A stretch of DNA of 64,000 bases from Burkholderiales bacterium PBB3 (lineage in GTDB: Bacteria; Pseudomonadota; Gammaproteobacteria; Burkholderiales; Burkholderiaceae_C), in assembly GCA_002256115.1 (NCBI GenBank), contig NKIK01000022.1, positions 1 to 64,000 of the forward strand, given 5' to 3'. The notes below the pieces were generated by a model. That model was not told where the DNA came from. It saw only the letters and a program-made list of their open reading frames with translations, and did no database searches. Shown in pieces: positions 10,200 through 17,858 of this stretch. Positions within the stretch are counted from its first letter, which is position 1, and every line of letters starts with the position of its first letter. A program made the position numbers and the translations under genes.

Positions 10200-11030
10200 C
10201 TAAGCAAAGACGTAGTCCACTTTGGCGCGCTTGGCCTGGTACATGGCCTTGTCGGCGCTTGTAATCAAGTCTGCAGCGGTACTGCCATCTTTGGGGAAGA
10301 TGGAGATGCCGATACTGGATTTCACGACCACATCGCCCACGCTCAACGCGCAAGGCTTTTGAATCGCCTCAGCAATCTTCTCGGCAATTTGCAGCACGTG
10401 TTTGTCGTCATCAATCGACATTAGCAAGTACAAAAACTCGTCACCGCCATAGCGGCTTACGGTGTCATCTTCACGCGTGTTCTCTTGTAGGCGGTCCGCC
10501 ACGGATTGCAACACCGCATCGCCGATGGCATGCCCGTGCTTGTCATTGATAGCTTTGAAACCATCCAGGTCGATAAACATCACGGCCAGCGTGAAGCCGT
10601 GGCGCTTGGCTTGTGCCAGCCCGTGCTCCAGACGGTTATCAAACAGTGCGCGGTTGGGCAGGCCGGTCAAAGCATCGTGAAAGGCTGCATGCAGGGCCGA
10701 TTCACTTTCTTGGGTTACGGTGTCAAGCTGCTGCTCCAGCGCATGGCGTGCATGTACCTCTACGGCCAAAGCCTGGTTGACCTCGGAGAGCTTCTCTGCA
10801 GCCTCTTGCACCTTGCCCTCTACGGCTTCGCTGCGTTCAATCGCGTTGACGATGGTGATCGTGGCGTCTTGCGTGGCGTCTTCTTGCTTGAGCGCCGTAT
10901 TGACGGAAGACAGTTCTTCCGCGCATTCAACCACCAGGTCTTTCACCCGCTTGCTGTCTCCCAGCAGTTTGGCAAGAGATTTGGCGGGTGCCGGTTTTGC
11001 TGGCGTGATGAGTAGGCTTGGTATGCGCAT
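10200..11030 (-). CDS. GGDEF-domain diguanylate cyclase with N-terminal coiled coil
   Basis: 276 residues. Residues ~20-110 are charged, heptad-like helix without membrane spans or a recognisable sensor. The GGDEF domain follows: FHDALTGLPNRALFDNRLEH, FIDLDGFKAINDKHGHAIGD, RYGGDEF (G195-F199). The active-site GGDEF motif is intact and the inhibitory RxxD site (R186-D189) lies five residues before it. Activity making cyclic di-GMP with product inhibition is therefore expected, in the cytoplasm. Start ATG at 11030. It stands alone, so its input signal cannot be inferred. Confidence 0.9.
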   Translation of the reverse strand: MRIPSLLITPAKPAPAKSLAKLLGDSKRVKDLVVECAEELSSVNTALKQEDATQDATITIVNAIERSEAVEGKVQEAAEKLSEVNQALAVEVHARHALEQQLDTVTQESESALHAAFHDALTGLPNRALFDNRLEHGLAQAKRHGFTLAVMFIDLDGFKAINDKHGHAIGDAVLQSVADRLQENTREDDTVSRYGGDEFLYLLMSIDDDKHVLQIAEKIAEAIQKPCALSVGDVVVKSSIGISIFPKDGSTAADLITSADKAMYQAKRAKVDYVFA

Positions 11031-11258
11031 GTCTTAGACCGTAGTAGGTGCCAGGATCGCCCAGGCAGGTATTTGCAGATAAGGGCAGATTACAGGTCGG
11101 TGCTTGGTATGACCGTGCGTTTGCGTACGCAAGCAGGGCTTTCGATCAATGCCTGGCAACTCGGCTTGCCAACCGCAGTGCTCTAAACTTCGGGCCTGCC
11201 AGTAGCTGTTCATTGCTGCCCACTTCGGCCTGTTTTGGCCAATTGTTTCTAAGCGCCC

Positions 11259-11984
11259 ATGCTCCATTTTCTGCGACTCATTCTGATGGGCGTCCACTTT
11301 CTGGTGGCGGCCGTTGTTAACTTTGCGATTGTTTTCTTGCGCCCGTTTAACCCCGACAACACGCGCCTGTGTGGTGCCGTGTATTCGATGCCCGCTTTGC
11401 GCATCCTGGGCCTGAAGGCCGAGCTAGATATTGATGGCATTCGCGCGCATCCCAATCCGTTTGTGATCGTGGCCAACCACCAGTCCAACTACGACTTGTT
11501 TGTGTTGGGCTGCACCGTGCCACGGCGCACCGTCACCATTGGTAAAACCAGCCTGAAGTGGATGCCGCTGTTTGGCCAAATTTATTGGCTGGCGGGCAAT
11601 GTGCTGATTGACCGCGGCAACGCGGCCAAGGCCAAAGCAGCGATGCTGAAAACCACCGAAGTGATGCAGAAGGAAGATACCTCGATCTGGGTGTTTGCCG
11701 AGGGCACGCGCAACTTGGGCCAAGACTTGTTGCCTTTCAAGAAAGGTGCCTTTCAAATGGCCATTTCTGCGGGGGTGCCCATCATGCCGCTGTGTACCAG
11801 CAGCTACAAAAAGACCATGCGCCTGAACCGCTGGCATGCCGGTACGGTCAAGATTCGTTCGCTGCCGCCCATCCTTACCGTGGGCCTGACGCAAGACGAC
11901 GTGCCCGCATTGATGGAGCGGTGCCACAGCCAGATGCGGGCTTGTATTGCGGAGATGGATGCGGAAATAGCCGCAGCGGCATAG
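11259..11984 (+). CDS. plsC: 1-acyl-sn-glycerol-3-phosphate acyltransferase
   Basis: 241 residues, typical for PlsC, the membrane enzyme that acylates lysophosphatidic acid to phosphatidic acid in phospholipid synthesis. An N-terminal hydrophobic segment (LRLILMGVHFLVAAVVNFAI) anchors it. The acyltransferase motifs are present: NHQSNYD (HX4D), IDRGN, FAEGTRN and PIMPLCTSSY. Start ATG at 11259 (MLHFLRLIL). It is a single gene between two minus-strand genes and ends in front of a shared hairpin terminator. Confidence 0.93.
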   Translation: MLHFLRLILMGVHFLVAAVVNFAIVFLRPFNPDNTRLCGAVYSMPALRILGLKAELDIDGIRAHPNPFVIVANHQSNYDLFVLGCTVPRRTVTIGKTSLKWMPLFGQIYWLAGNVLIDRGNAAKAKAAMLKTTEVMQKEDTSIWVFAEGTRNLGQDLLPFKKGAFQMAISAGVPIMPLCTSSYKKTMRLNRWHAGTVKIRSLPPILTVGLTQDDVPALMERCHSQMRACIAEMDAEIAAAA

Positions 11985-11993
11985 TGGGTCAGC

Positions 11994-12024
11994 AATAAAA
12001 AAAGGGCCATAACGGCCCTCTTTC
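11994..12024 (-). terminator. Rho-independent terminator after the ETF-QO gene, probably bidirectional
   Basis: The hairpin AGGGCCATAACGGCCCT (12003-12019) is followed on the minus strand by a run of eight T and on the plus strand by a weaker CTTTCT. It separates the converging plsC and ETF-QO genes. Confidence 0.85.
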
Positions 12025-12036
12025 TGGTGTCGCGGT

Positions 12037-13737
12037 TTACATGCCCGCGTAGTTAGGTCCGCCGCCGCCCTCTGGCGTGACCCACACAATGTTCTGCGTC
12101 GGGTCTTTGATGTCGCAGGTCTTGCAGTGCACGCAGTTTTGCGCGTTGATTTGTAGGCGCTGGGCGTCGCCGCCCTTGGCTGTATCGGGCACAAACTCGT
12201 ACACGCCAGCCGGGCAGTAACGCGACTCGGGGCCTGCGAATTTAGCCAGATTGATGTTGACCGGCACGGACGCGTCTTTCAACGTCAAGTGCGCTGGCTG
12301 TTGCTCTTCGTGGTTGGTGTTGCTGATGAACACGCTGCTCAAGCGGTCAAACGTCAGCTTGCCATCGGGCTTGGGGTAGACGATGGGTTTGCATTCGGCC
12401 GCAGGCTTCAGGTAGGCGTAATCGGGCTTGGTGCGTCGCAGTGTCCAGGGCATGTTGCCGCGCAGAATAAGTTGCTCAAAGCCATTCATGATGGTGGCCA
12501 CGGTCAGGCCGTACTTGAACCAGTTCTTGAAGTTGCGGTCCTTATTCAGCTCGGTGTGCAACCAGCTCTTTTCAAAGGCTTCGGGGTAGGCGCTCAGCTC
12601 GTCGTGCTGGCGGCCTGCTACTACGGCGTCGTACGCAGCTTCAGCGGCCTGCATGCCGGTCTTGATGGCGGCGTGGCTGCCCTTGATGCGGCCTACATTC
12701 AAATAGCCCGCATTGCAGCCAATCAGTGCGCCACCGGGGAACACCGTTTTGGGCAATGCATTGATACCGCTGGCATTGATGGCACGTGCGCCGTAGCCCA
12801 AGCGTTTGGCAGTGATTTCGCCCTTGGCGTTTTCAAAGTAGTAGCGGATATTGGGATGGGTCTTCCAGCGCTGGAATTCCTCAAAAGGGCTCAAGTACGG
12901 GTTGGAATAGCCCAGGCCCGTAACAAAACCGACCGCGACTTTATTACCTTCCAGGTGGTACAAAAACGCGCCACCGTAGGTGTCTGACTCCATCGGCCAG
13001 CCAGCGCTGTGCATCACAAAGCCGGGTTGGTGGCGGGCGGGGTCAATCTCCCACAATTCCTTGATGCCCAGACCCCAGCTTTGCGGGTCTTTGCCTGCGT
13101 CCAGCTTGAATTTTTCAATCAGTTGCTTGCCCAGATGGCCGCGCGCGCCCTCGGCAAACACCGTGTACTTGCCCAGCAGTTCCATACCCAACTGAAAGCT
13201 TTCCATGGGTTCGCCATCTTTGCCAATGCCCAGGTTGCCCGTGGCTACGCCCTTCACCGATCCGTTGTCGTTGTAGAGCACTTCAGCGGCGCTAAAGCCC
13301 GGGAAGATTTCTACGCCCAAAGCCTCAGCTTGCTCAGCCATCCACTTGGTGACCGAGCCCAGGCTGACGATGTAATTGCCGTCGTTGTGCGCGAAGGGCG
13401 GCAGCACCACATTGGGAATACGGAAACCGGTTTTTTCACCGAGCAGCACATAAGCGTCGTCAGTGACGGGTTGGTTCAGCGGAGCGCCCAGTTCTTTCCA
13501 GTTGGGAATCAGCTCGGTCAGGGCCTTGGGGTCCATGATGGCACCCGACAAGATATGCGCGCCTGGCTCAGAGCCTTTCTCTAAAACCACCACGGAAACA
13601 TCGGTGCCTTTTTCAGCAGCCAGTTGTTTCAGGCGGATGGCTGTGGCCAAGCCGCCGGGGCCACCGCCCACAACGACTACGTCGTACTCCATGGATTCGC
13701 GGGGGCCGAACTGGGCCAGAATTTCCTGTGGGGTCAT
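12037..13737 (-). CDS. Electron transfer flavoprotein-ubiquinone oxidoreductase
   Basis: 566 residues. ETF-QO is an inner-membrane-associated FAD and 4Fe-4S enzyme that passes electrons from acyl-CoA dehydrogenases via ETF to ubiquinone. It shows an N-terminal FAD fold (YDVVVVGGGPGGLATAIRLK), GAHILSGAIMDPKAL, GGALIGCNAGYLNVGRIKG and the C-terminal cluster-binding Cys residues (ESRYCPAGVYEF, then NCVHCKTCDIKDP). Start ATG at 13737. It is divergent from a short-chain dehydrogenase gene across a 103-bp region with two palindromes, consistent with control by a lipid-catabolism regulator. Confidence 0.96.
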   Translation of the reverse strand: MTPQEILAQFGPRESMEYDVVVVGGGPGGLATAIRLKQLAAEKGTDVSVVVLEKGSEPGAHILSGAIMDPKALTELIPNWKELGAPLNQPVTDDAYVLLGEKTGFRIPNVVLPPFAHNDGNYIVSLGSVTKWMAEQAEALGVEIFPGFSAAEVLYNDNGSVKGVATGNLGIGKDGEPMESFQLGMELLGKYTVFAEGARGHLGKQLIEKFKLDAGKDPQSWGLGIKELWEIDPARHQPGFVMHSAGWPMESDTYGGAFLYHLEGNKVAVGFVTGLGYSNPYLSPFEEFQRWKTHPNIRYYFENAKGEITAKRLGYGARAINASGINALPKTVFPGGALIGCNAGYLNVGRIKGSHAAIKTGMQAAEAAYDAVVAGRQHDELSAYPEAFEKSWLHTELNKDRNFKNWFKYGLTVATIMNGFEQLILRGNMPWTLRRTKPDYAYLKPAAECKPIVYPKPDGKLTFDRLSSVFISNTNHEEQQPAHLTLKDASVPVNINLAKFAGPESRYCPAGVYEFVPDTAKGGDAQRLQINAQNCVHCKTCDIKDPTQNIVWVTPEGGGGPNYAGM

Positions 13738-13780
13738 GGTGCGTCTCGCTTAATAATGGGTGTTGAGCTAGTGACCGATT

Positions 13781-13803
13781 TTATTCGCGTAATACGTGAA
13801 TAA
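13781..13803. promoter_or_regulatory. 23-bp near-perfect palindrome in the ETF-QO/SDR divergent promoter
   Basis: TTATTCGCGTAATACGTGAATAA matches its reverse complement at 20 of 23 positions. It lies midway between the two divergent starts (13737 and 13841) and directly abuts a second palindrome. It is likely a binding site for a dimeric regulator; the protein is not in the window. Confidence 0.55.
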
Positions 13804-13817
13804 GAACGGTCGTTCTT
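13802..13817. promoter_or_regulatory. TetR-type palindromic operator AAGAACGGTCGTTCTT
   Basis: The two 7-bp half sites AAGAACG/CGTTCTT are perfect inverted repeats around a 2-bp centre. Palindromes of this shape are common for TetR-family regulators of fatty acid catabolism. The position, 24 bp before the SDR start, fits repression of both divergent genes. Confidence 0.55.
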
Positions 13818-13840
13818 TTTGATTCGTGGAGACTCTCTAA

Positions 13841-14623
13841 ATGGCATACAGCATTGATCTTTCTGGCCGTGTGGCTTTTATCACCGGGGCCTCTAGCGGC
13901 TTGGGTGCCCAGTTTGCCCGCACCTTGGCGTCTGCAGGCGCTGCCGTGGTATTGGCTAGCCGACGCGTCGAAAAGCTCAAAGATCTACGCGCCATTATCG
14001 ACAGCGAAGGCGGCGATGCGCGCGTCATTGAGCTGGATGTGACAGACCACGCCTCCATCAAGTCCGCCGTGGCGCATGCCGAGACTGAGGTGGGCTCGAT
14101 TGATATTCTGGTGAATAACGCCGGTGTGGGCACAGCCCAGCATCTGCAAAATGTCACGCCCGATGAGTTTGACTACATGTTTGACACGAACGTGAAGGGT
14201 GCCTTCTTTGTCGCGCAAGAAGTAGGCAAGCGCATGCTGGCGCGCGCGCAGGGTGCCGCGCCGGGTAGCTACACCGGTGGTCGCATCGTCAACATCGCGT
14301 CCACATTGGGCCTGCGCGTACAAGCGAAGACGGGTGTGTACGCCATGGGCAAAGCCGCGGTTGTGCAAATGACCAAAGCCATGGCGCTGGAGTGGGGCAA
14401 ATACGGCATCAACGTGAATGCCATTTGCCCGGGCTATATCGATACAGAAATCAACCACGCTGAATGGAGCACCGACGCAGGGCAAAAATTCGTGCAAACG
14501 CTGCCGCGCAAGCGGGTGGGGCAACCGCAGGATCTGGATGCGCTGATCGTGATGCTGTGCTCCGATCAAAGCCATTTCATCAACGGCGCAGTGATTGCGG
14601 CGGACGATGGTTTTGGGGTCTAA
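13841..14623 (+). CDS. Short-chain dehydrogenase/reductase
   Basis: 260 residues, classical SDR length, NAD(P)-dependent oxidation or reduction of a hydroxy/keto group. It shows the cofactor motif FITGASSGLGAQFAR (residues ~12-26), LDVTDH, VNNAGVGTAQHL, Ser in VNIASTLGL and the catalytic YxxxK in YAMGK; NAICPGYIDTEIN is the usual PG motif. Start ATG at 13841 (MAYSIDLSGRV). Its promoter is shared with ETF-QO, so a step in fatty acyl-CoA or related catabolism is a reasonable inference, but the substrate is unknown. Confidence 0.9.
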   Translation: MAYSIDLSGRVAFITGASSGLGAQFARTLASAGAAVVLASRRVEKLKDLRAIIDSEGGDARVIELDVTDHASIKSAVAHAETEVGSIDILVNNAGVGTAQHLQNVTPDEFDYMFDTNVKGAFFVAQEVGKRMLARAQGAAPGSYTGGRIVNIASTLGLRVQAKTGVYAMGKAAVVQMTKAMALEWGKYGINVNAICPGYIDTEINHAEWSTDAGQKFVQTLPRKRVGQPQDLDALIVMLCSDQSHFINGAVIAADDGFGV

Positions 14624-14638
14624 GCGCACGCCATCCCA

Positions 14639-15553
14639 TTGCCGCCCGCGCTGATGCTCGGCGGCATTTTGGCCGGCCTGGCGGCCGGAGCCCTTTGGGG
14701 GCTGGTGTTTGTTGCGCCTAACTTGGCGCCCGGTTTGTCGCCTGTGGACTTGGTGGCGGGGCGCTACTTCTTTTACGGACTCACTGCTTTGCTGGTGATG
14801 GCCGTGCAGGCGCGCTCACGGCCCTTGCCCACCTGGCGGCAGGCCTGGGCCGCTCTCGTTTTGAGCGTTCTGGGCTTCTCAGGGTATTACTTCTTGTTGG
14901 TGCTGGCCATTCGCGATGCCGGCCCCGAGGTTCCTACGCTCATCATTGGCGTGATACCGGTGTGGGTGATGCTGTTGGGCAAGCCTACGCACCTGCAGTG
15001 GCGGCATTTGTTCCCTGGCTTGCTACTCACGGTGCTGGGTATCTTGCTGATGATGGATTTGCCGACGCTGCTTTCGCACAGCGTGGCCCATCAGACCACG
15101 GACTATTGGCGCGGGCTGGCCTATGCGGTGGCGGCCATGTCGTGCTGGACCGCATTTGCGGTGTGGAACTCGGCCTGGCTCAAAAAGCACCGCGACGTAT
15201 CGACCACCGACTGGGCCAACTGGCTGGGTGTCGGCGCTGGCCTGGCATCGATTGGGGTGTGGCTGGCGGCCGGTTCAGAGCCAAAAGTGCTCATGGCCCA
15301 GGAGAACATTGCGGTAGCAGCTATCGTTTGTATAGCAATCGGGGTGGGCTCGGGCTGGCTGGCCACGGTTTTGTGGAACCGTGCCAGCCGCGTGCTGAGT
15401 GCCAGCCTGTGCGGTCAACTCATTGTCAGCGAGACCTTATTTGGCCTGCTGTTTGCCTTCGCGTTTGCAGGCCAGTGGCCCAGCGGAATCCAGCTATTGG
15501 CCAGTGCCTTGTTTGTGCTGGGGATGCTGGCCTCGATTCGCGCACACCGCTAA
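14639..15553 (+). CDS. DMT-superfamily (EamA) transporter
   Basis: About 304 residues with roughly ten hydrophobic spans and two EamA repeats, e.g. LGGILAGLAAGALWGLVFVA at the start and VLSASLCGQLIVSETLFGLL in the second half. Such proteins export metabolites or amino acids at the inner membrane; the substrate is unknown. The frame opens with TTG at 14639; the ATG at 14654 (MLGGILAG) is an equally plausible start. It begins 15 bp after the SDR stop, so the two are probably cotranscribed. A weak copy of the coding palindromic repeat (15309-15340) falls in a membrane span. Confidence 0.85.
   Translation: MPPALMLGGILAGLAAGALWGLVFVAPNLAPGLSPVDLVAGRYFFYGLTALLVMAVQARSRPLPTWRQAWAALVLSVLGFSGYYFLLVLAIRDAGPEVPTLIIGVIPVWVMLLGKPTHLQWRHLFPGLLLTVLGILLMMDLPTLLSHSVAHQTTDYWRGLAYAVAAMSCWTAFAVWNSAWLKKHRDVSTTDWANWLGVGAGLASIGVWLAAGSEPKVLMAQENIAVAAIVCIAIGVGSGWLATVLWNRASRVLSASLCGQLIVSETLFGLLFAFAFAGQWPSGIQLLASALFVLGMLASIRAHR
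15309..15340 (+). repeat. Coding palindromic repeat, weak copy in the EamA gene
   Basis: TTGCGGTAGCAGCTATCGTT then TGTATAGCAATC matches the consensus GCGGGAGCAGCTAT and the TATAGCA right part. It is read in the same frame as the other coding copies (N-I-A-V-A-A-I-V-C-I-A). It could be an old decayed copy or chance in a Val/Ala-rich span. Confidence 0.4.
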
Positions 15554-15560
15554 AAGATAT

Positions 15561-15659
15561 AGCCCCCACGCTTGTCACTGCATGTACTGCGCTGCCCCCC
15601 GAGGGGGCTAAATCTGCTTGGGGCGGTCCTGCGCAGATTTGCTGCCCCCACGTTCCGCA
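15561..15659 (+). repeat. Interspersed repeat, family AGCCCCCACGCTTGTC, long copy
   Basis: AGCCCCCACGCTTGTCACTG continues through GTACTGCGCTG into CCCCCCGAGGGGG and a hairpin AAATCTGC...GCAGATTT. It fills the gap between two converging genes and may act as terminator. The first 30 bp match the repeat at 745-776. Confidence 0.6.
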
Positions 15660-15664
15660 GTTGC

Positions 15665-16423
15665 TTAGCGCGGTGCCAGGCGAATGGCGCCGTCCAGGCG
15701 GATCACTTCACCATTGAGCATGTCGTTTTCAAAGATGTGCAGCGCCAGTTTGGCGTAATCCAGCGGTGTGCCCAAACGCGAAGGGAAGGGCACGCTGGCG
15801 GCCAGCGAGTCTTGCACTTCTTGGGGCATGCCAAACATCATCGGCGTGCCAAAAATGCCGGGGGCGATGGTCATATTGCGGATGCCGTTGCGCGCCAGGT
15901 CGCGGGCAATCGGCAGAGTCATGCCGACGATGCCGCCTTTAGACGCGCTGTAAGCGGCTTGGCCGATCTGGCCGTCATAAGCCGCGACAGAGGCCGTAGA
16001 AATCATTGCGCCACGCTCGCCAGTGGACTCTGGATCGTTCTTGCTCATGGCTTCAGAGGCCAGGCGAATCATGTTGAAGCTGCCCACCAGATTGACGGTG
16101 ATGCACTTGGTGAACACGCCCAGGCTGTGCGCGCCGTTCTTGCCCACAGTCTTTTCTGCGGGAGCGATGCCAGCGCAGTTCACCAGGCCCATCAGCTTGC
16201 CTAGGGACACAGCCTTGGCCACCACGGCCTGACCGTCGGCTTCCTGGCTTACGTCGCACTTCACAAATGCGCCGCCGATTTCTTTGGCAATGGCTTCGCC
16301 TTTTTCGGCTTGCATATCGGCAATCACCACGGTGGCTCCCTTGGAGGCCAACATGCGGGCCGTGCCCTCACCCAGACCCGATGCGCCACCGGTGACGATG
16401 AAAACTTTTCCTGCTACTTCCAT
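15665..16423 (-). CDS. 3-hydroxyacyl-CoA dehydrogenase-like SDR (HSD10 type)
   Basis: 252 residues. It resembles type II 3-hydroxyacyl-CoA/2-methyl-3-hydroxybutyryl-CoA dehydrogenases, SDR enzymes that oxidise hydroxyacyl-CoA in isoleucine and fatty acid breakdown. Motifs: VTGGASGLGEGTARMLASKG, KCDVSQEADGQ, VNCAGIAPAEK, Ser in MISTASVAAYDGQIGQ and YSASK. The end (LNGEVIRLDGAIRLAPR) is typical of this subgroup. Start ATG at 16423 with AGGAG just upstream on the minus strand. A perfect 16-bp palindrome at 16457-16472 supports regulation by a branched-chain amino acid catabolism regulator. Confidence 0.9.
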   Translation of the reverse strand: MEVAGKVFIVTGGASGLGEGTARMLASKGATVVIADMQAEKGEAIAKEIGGAFVKCDVSQEADGQAVVAKAVSLGKLMGLVNCAGIAPAEKTVGKNGAHSLGVFTKCITVNLVGSFNMIRLASEAMSKNDPESTGERGAMISTASVAAYDGQIGQAAYSASKGGIVGMTLPIARDLARNGIRNMTIAPGIFGTPMMFGMPQEVQDSLAASVPFPSRLGTPLDYAKLALHIFENDMLNGEVIRLDGAIRLAPR

Positions 16424-16456
16424 GAAAGACTCCTAGGTTGGTTGAATGGTTGCTTT

Positions 16457-16472
16457 ACGTTTACGTAAACGT
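16457..16472. promoter_or_regulatory. Perfect palindrome ACGTTTACGTAAACGT, LiuR-like operator
   Basis: A 16-bp perfect palindrome within TTTACGTTTACGTAAACGTC, 34 bp upstream of the HSD10-like gene. MerR-family LiuR sites controlling leucine/isoleucine degradation genes in proteobacteria are described as ACGT/TTTACG-rich palindromes of this type. That match is from memory, so the regulator name is an inference. Confidence 0.55.
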
Positions 16473-16530
16473 CAAAACGCAAGCATAGCAAGTTTGTGCA
16501 GCGCTTCTCAAAAGCTGAAAATATTAATGC

Positions 16531-16536
16531 TATACT
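16531..16536 (+). promoter_or_regulatory. Likely -10 element of the tRNA-Val promoter
   Basis: TATACT lies 11 bp before the mature tRNA 5' end. A clear -35 hexamer is not seen at the ideal distance. An AT-rich tract (AAAATATTAATGC) precedes it. Confidence 0.45.
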
Positions 16537-16546
16537 GCAGGGCTTC

Positions 16547-16623
16547 AGGCGCATAGCTCAGCTGGTTAGAGCACCACCTTGACATGGTGGGGGTCGTTGG
16601 TTCGAGTCCAATTGCGCCTACCA
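16547..16623 (+). tRNA. tRNA-Val (anticodon GAC)
   Basis: The cloverleaf can be drawn fully: acceptor AGGCGCA/TGCGCCT, D arm GCTC-AGCTGGTTA-GAGC, anticodon stem CCACC/GGTGG with loop TTGACAT (anticodon GAC), T arm with GGTTCGAGTCC, discriminator A and an encoded CCA at 16621-16623. 77 nt in total. It reads GUC and GUU valine codons. Confidence 0.97.
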
Positions 16624-16628
16624 AATAC

Positions 16629-16678
16629 AAGTCTCGTAAATTGTTGTAATCATCAACGGTTTACGGGACTTTTTCGTT
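16629..16678 (+). terminator. Rho-independent terminator after tRNA-Val
   Basis: AGTCTCGTAAA pairs with TTTACGGGACT across a loop containing a second small hairpin (GTTG...CAAC), followed by TTTTT. It lies a few bases after the CCA end. Confidence 0.75.
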
Positions 16679-16736
16679 TCTGGCATCCATAGCGAATGGT
16701 CTTTGCGATCTTTGTTTTTGCACTACAGCGCGATCC

Positions 16737-17858
16737 ATGATGACTTTGAGCGGCAACATTTTGACCCCCAGCGGCTTTGTGCAAGGCGCGCTGATCTTTG
16801 GTCCCACCGGGCGGATTCAAAGCATTCAAGGTTCTCCGGTTTCGGAAGCAACTGCCAGGGCCTCTGGCCAGCCTTGGGTGTTGCCAGGCTTCATTGATTT
16901 GCACGCCCATGGCGCAGGTGGGCGCGACATCATGGAGGGCGGCGATGCTGCAAGCACCGTCAGCCAGATGCATGCGCGCCACGGCACCACCTCCATGCTG
17001 GGCACCACGATGACAGCGCCCATGGAGGATTTGGTGGTCGCCATGTCCGCCATGACTGAGGTGTGTCAGCAGCGCGTTCAGGGTGGAGCCCGGATACTCG
17101 GTGTGCACTTGGAAGGCCCCTACATCAACGAAGGCCGTCTGGGCGCGCAGCCGCCCTTTGCGCGCCCGGTGCAGAGCGAGGAATTGGCCGCGCTGAATGC
17201 CTTGGCCCCGATTCGCCTGATTACGCTTTCGCCCGAAGTGCCGGGCAATATGGAGCTGATTGAATCGCTGTGTGCTGATGGCTACCGCGTGCAGATCGGG
17301 CATTCCTCGGGCACCTATGAAGACGGAGTGCAGGCCATGGCCAAGGGCGCGCGCGGTTTTACGCATTTATTCAACGCCATGACCGGCCTGCACCACCGCG
17401 ACCCTGGCATGGTGGGCGCAGCGCTGGCGCACGCTCAGTACTCCGAAATCATTCCGGACTTGATCCATGTGCACCCTGGTGCTATCCGCGTCGCGCTGCG
17501 CTCCATCCCTTGCTTGTACTGCGTGAGTGATTCCACCGCTGCTGCGGGCATGCCCGATGGCGAGTACAGCCTGGGCAGCCACAAGGTTTACAAATGTCTG
17601 GGCGCAGTGCGCCTGGCCGATGGCACTTTGGCCGGGTCAGCGCTCACGCTGGATCAGGCGCTGCGCAATTTGGTGAACACCTTGGGGTTGAGCGTGCAGG
17701 AGGGCTCCATGCGGGTATCGACGCATGCGGCGGACTATATGGGCCTCAGTGACCGAGGCCGCTTGATACCCGGTGCCTGGGCCGATGTCGTGGTTATGGA
17801 CGCGGATTTGCAATTGCAATCGGTCTGGGTAGAAGGAGGCGCCATTGAACTCGCCTAA
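16737..17858 (+). CDS. nagA: N-acetylglucosamine-6-phosphate deacetylase
   Basis: 373 residues, near the 382 of E. coli NagA. It removes acetate from GlcNAc-6-P to give glucosamine-6-P, feeding glycolysis or cell wall recycling. The amidohydrolase fold is clear: HAHGAGGRDIMEG, the metal Glu in GVHLEGPYINEGRLGAQ, metal His in QIGHSSGTYED and FTHLFNAMTGLHHRDPGMVG, and the catalytic Asp in VSDSTAAAGMPDG. Start ATG at 16737 (MMTLSGNILTP). The 3' end overlaps the next gene by 14 bp, the first of several overlaps that bind nagA to murQ at the far end. Confidence 0.95.
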   Translation: MMTLSGNILTPSGFVQGALIFGPTGRIQSIQGSPVSEATARASGQPWVLPGFIDLHAHGAGGRDIMEGGDAASTVSQMHARHGTTSMLGTTMTAPMEDLVVAMSAMTEVCQQRVQGGARILGVHLEGPYINEGRLGAQPPFARPVQSEELAALNALAPIRLITLSPEVPGNMELIESLCADGYRVQIGHSSGTYEDGVQAMAKGARGFTHLFNAMTGLHHRDPGMVGAALAHAQYSEIIPDLIHVHPGAIRVALRSIPCLYCVSDSTAAAGMPDGEYSLGSHKVYKCLGAVRLADGTLAGSALTLDQALRNLVNTLGLSVQEGSMRVSTHAADYMGLSDRGRLIPGAWADVVVMDADLQLQSVWVEGGAIELA

